DNA of 34,698 bases, taken from positions 1-34,698 of the forward strand of contig JAHHSS010000002.1 of NCBI GenBank assembly GCA_020025095.1, written 5' to 3'. The position numbers were made by a program, and so were the translations under genes. The notes under the pieces are model-generated. The model was not told the origin of the DNA, did not search any database, and saw only the letters and a list, made by a program, of their open reading frames with translations. The DNA comes from Peptostreptococcus sp. Its GTDB lineage: Bacteria > Bacillota > Clostridia > Peptostreptococcales > Peptostreptococcaceae. This document shows positions 32,360-34,698 of this stretch, one piece after another. How positions within the stretch are numbered: the first letter of the stretch is position 1; every line of letters begins with the position of its first letter.

Positions 32360-34177
32360 TTATATTTCAACTTTATAGGCCTTTGATTTTTCAAATATTT
32401 TTTCTATGTCATAGTAAAATAAAATTGTATTTTCTTCTTTTTTTATTTTAGAATGTATATTTTCTTTCAAATCAATTATGTTAAAGTTAAATTCTTCAAA
32501 TTGAACATACCTTATAATATTTTTTGCTGATTCTCCAAAATGCTCTGGAGTATATTTTTTCTGATTTTCTTCTTTTTTCAAAAACTGATGACCTCTATTT
32601 TTAAAATCCTTCACTTCTATTCTATTAAAAAAGCTTGGTATCGACGAACTTCTGCCAAGTGATATATAGTCAAACTTTAAAATGTCTTTAAAAATCTCTA
32701 ATTCATTTTTTCTGTCAAAAGAAAAATCTTCATCTAAACATATATTTTTAAATTTTTTTTCTAAAACTATGTCATTAAAGAAATTTAAAAATATTTCATA
32801 AAGTCTATTTTTCCCATTAGAAAGATCAAAATAAGCATTTTCATCAAAATAATTAGCAAACTCCTCAAAAAACTTAAATGGCCTATCATAGTATCTCTCA
32901 ATTACAAATTCTGTAGATAAATTAAAATTACCCGAATTATAGTATAGCTCTAGTATTTCTTCTATATCTTTAAGCTTTAAAATTTCACCATATGAAATAT
33001 ATTTATTAGAAAGAATTTCATACGGTGGGTAATCCTTATACTCATAAGCATGTTCATCAGCCCTATCTCTTATTCCCGTTCCCTTAATCATCTTCAAAAA
33101 GCCTAATTGCAAGCATTCTGATTTAAGCTTAAACACATGATCAAAAGAGTATGAAAATCTTTCATAACTTTCATATGGAAGACCTGCTATTAAATCCAGG
33201 TGCTGATGTATATTCTTATAGCTTGATACAGTGTTTACAACCTTTGTTAATCTTTCAAAATCATCTTTTCTACCTACAGCTTCTAGTGTTTTTTTATTAG
33301 TTGATTGAACCCCTATTTCAAATTGAAAAAGGCCTGCTTTACAATTTTTTAGAAATTCCAACATTTCATCATCTATTAGATGTGCTGTAACTTCAAAATG
33401 ATAACTTGTATATCCATTATCATTTTCTATTAAAAAATTCATTATATCCTTAGCTATTTTTTTATTAGCATTAAATGTTCTATCAATAAATTTAATTTGA
33501 GAAACTCTGGCATCTATTAGTTTTTTCAAATCTTTTTTTATTCTATCAACACTAAAATATCTCAATCCTTTAATTGCTGATGAAAGGCAATATTGGCAGT
33601 TAAAAGGACAACCTCTTGATGATTCAAAATACACAATTTTATTTTCATATTCTTTTTTGTCTATATTTTCATATGGACTAGGAATTTCATCTAAATTTGT
33701 TATTAAAGGCATAGGCTCATTAGCTGTTATTTTTCCATATTCTCTATGACATATACCTTTAACCTCTTCTATTTTCATTTTTCCTAAGAATTTTAAAATT
33801 AAATCCCTATAAATAACTTCTCCTTCACCATATAAAATATAATCCACAAATGGATATTTTTTCATTGCACTTATATAATCATAACTAACTTCTGGCCCTC
33901 CAAAGGCTATTTTTATATTAGATTTGATTTTTTTTATATTTTCACAAAGTCTAACTATATCTTCTATATTCCATATATATACAGAAAAAACTATTAAATC
34001 TGGATTCATCTTATAGATATCTTTCATTATAAAATCAATACTATTATTAATAGTATATTCTTTCATAAATAATTCATAATCTTTTCCTTCAAGATATCTT
34101 GAATACTCTCTTATATATCTTATTGCCAAATTCGTATGTATGAATTTTGAATTTAGCGTTGTCAACAATACTTTCAT
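32360..34177 (-). CDS. B12-binding radical SAM protein with DUF4080 tail
   Basis: Three-part protein of 605 residues. The N-terminus (1-120) resembles the cobalamin-binding fold (VLLTTLNSKFIHTNLAIRY, then DLIVFSVYIWN and IAFGGPEVSYD). The radical SAM core has SSRGCPFNCQYC with the CxxxCxxC cysteines at 190, 194 and 197, which hold the [4Fe-4S] cluster that cleaves SAM. The last 200 residues match DUF4080. The family is widespread in Clostridia and its substrate is unknown; methyl transfer or another radical reaction on a large substrate is a guess. ATG 34177 follows GGAG with five bases; the GTG six bases upstream is less likely. The partial gene upstream ends 36 bases before it, so they may be co-transcribed. 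Confidence 0.9.
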   Translation of the reverse strand: MKVLLTTLNSKFIHTNLAIRYIREYSRYLEGKDYELFMKEYTINNSIDFIMKDIYKMNPDLIVFSVYIWNIEDIVRLCENIKKIKSNIKIAFGGPEVSYDYISAMKKYPFVDYILYGEGEVIYRDLILKFLGKMKIEEVKGICHREYGKITANEPMPLITNLDEIPSPYENIDKKEYENKIVYFESSRGCPFNCQYCLSSAIKGLRYFSVDRIKKDLKKLIDARVSQIKFIDRTFNANKKIAKDIMNFLIENDNGYTSYHFEVTAHLIDDEMLEFLKNCKAGLFQFEIGVQSTNKKTLEAVGRKDDFERLTKVVNTVSSYKNIHQHLDLIAGLPYESYERFSYSFDHVFKLKSECLQLGFLKMIKGTGIRDRADEHAYEYKDYPPYEILSNKYISYGEILKLKDIEEILELYYNSGNFNLSTEFVIERYYDRPFKFFEEFANYFDENAYFDLSNGKNRLYEIFLNFFNDIVLEKKFKNICLDEDFSFDRKNELEIFKDILKFDYISLGRSSSIPSFFNRIEVKDFKNRGHQFLKKEENQKKYTPEHFGESAKNIIRYVQFEEFNFNIIDLKENIHSKIKKEENTILFYYDIEKIFEKSKAYKVEI

Positions 34178-34213
34178 AATCACTCCGTTTAACTTTTATT
34201 TTTAATTTTTCCC

Positions 34214-34698
34214 CTAGCCTAGCAGTTTATACTGAAATTTATATATTCCTGTTTTGCTAGATAGTTTTATTTCTATTTTCTTTTGACCTGCCTCTTGCAA
34301 TATTTCCCTGCTTTCTAGCCTTGCCATATTTAAGATAGGATCGAAAAATTCCTCCCCTACTTCTTTTTCCAAGAAAGCTTTTGGAGAAGCCTTTTTAATA
34401 TAGGGGCTTATCTTGACCCTTCCATACCTTATTTTTAAAATATGCTCAGCCATATCTTGGATAAACTTCCTATAACTATTGCTTTTTTTCTTATAGTCTA
34501 AGTCCTCAGAATTTTCTTCTGTCTTATCTTCTAATAAGGACAATAAAACATAGTAAAGACTTCTTAGACCGTCATCTTCTTTTTGACTGTATTCCATACA
34601 AGCTTCTTGACTATAAATGGCTTGAAAAACATCTAGTATTCCTATACCCGTTGTATAAAGGCTATTTTTTTCTTCAATTTCATAGCTATCTATTAGCT
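34214..34698 (-). CDS. C-terminal part of an unidentified protein, cut by the window edge
   Basis: The frame ending at 34214 is open to the last base of the window, so the visible 161 codons are the C-terminal part of a longer gene. The ATG at 34597 is internal and has no ribosome site before it. Residues before it read DVFQAIYSQEAC in the same frame without a stop. The visible part is highly charged, probably helical at first, with a strand-like end (IEIKLSSKTGIYKFQYKLLG). I do not recognise a family. It probably shares a transcript with the radical SAM gene 36 bases downstream. Confidence 0.75.
   Translation of the reverse strand, partial: LIDSYEIEEKNSLYTTGIGILDVFQAIYSQEACMEYSQKEDDGLRSLYYVLLSLLEDKTEENSEDLDYKKKSNSYRKFIQDMAEHILKIRYGRVKISPYIKKASPKAFLEKEVGEEFFDPILNMARLESREILQEAGQKKIEIKLSSKTGIYKFQYKLLG

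Overview
The window is AT-rich, densely coded DNA from a low-GC anaerobic member of the Clostridia. A family close to Peptostreptococcaceae is my inference. The support is a group-B-like [FeFe] hydrogenase, formate-tetrahydrofolate ligase with FchA and FolD, T-box leaders, the remains of a cell-wall-binding-repeat-2 (CWB2) surface protein, the families DUF3793 and DUF4080, and Shine-Dalgarno sites of the AGGAGG type. I see no rRNA or tRNA gene, CRISPR array, transposase, integrase or phage gene. The window reads as chromosomal core with small accessory patches.

Layout. 1-1944: a monocistronic [FeFe] hydrogenase on the plus strand. 1977-3527: an ABC-F ATPase facing it across a shared terminator. 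3528-5250: an accessory patch with a decayed CWB2 gene and a charged orphan protein. 5280-8117: a class A penicillin-binding protein with a Ser/Lys-rich head and a Gln-rich repeat tail. From 8387 to the right edge every gene lies on the minus strand: a DEAD-box RNA helicase, a patatin-like lipase, a cysteine desulfurase with ThiI, a membrane-anchored orphan, an amino-acid ABC importer behind two tandem T-box leaders, a second NitT/TauT-like ABC importer, a UvrD-family helicase, a CLC-type Cl-/H+ exchanger, the one-carbon genes (fhs alone, then fchA-folD), a Fur-box-controlled DUF3793-flavodoxin operon, a CcdA-thioredoxin fusion, a TPR protein, a B12-binding radical SAM protein and an unidentified gene cut by the window edge.

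How the genes work together. fhs, fchA and folD carry formate to methylene-tetrahydrofolate. This FolD lacks the two residues needed for cyclohydrolase activity, so FchA probably carries that step. The cysteine desulfurase feeds persulfide sulfur to ThiI for 4-thiouridine in tRNA. The Fur-box operon fits replacement of ferredoxin by flavodoxin when iron is short, which matters in a cell with an iron-rich hydrogenase. The amino-acid importer is probably switched on by uncharged tRNA.

The strongest second-look items are the tandem T-boxes, the FolD substitutions, two AT hairpins at the predicted 5' end of the DEAD-box mRNA, an exact palindrome just downstream of the fhs promoter, an inverted repeat over the CLC -10 box, and the CWB2 pseudogene. 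I did not find a clearly new multi-gene system.
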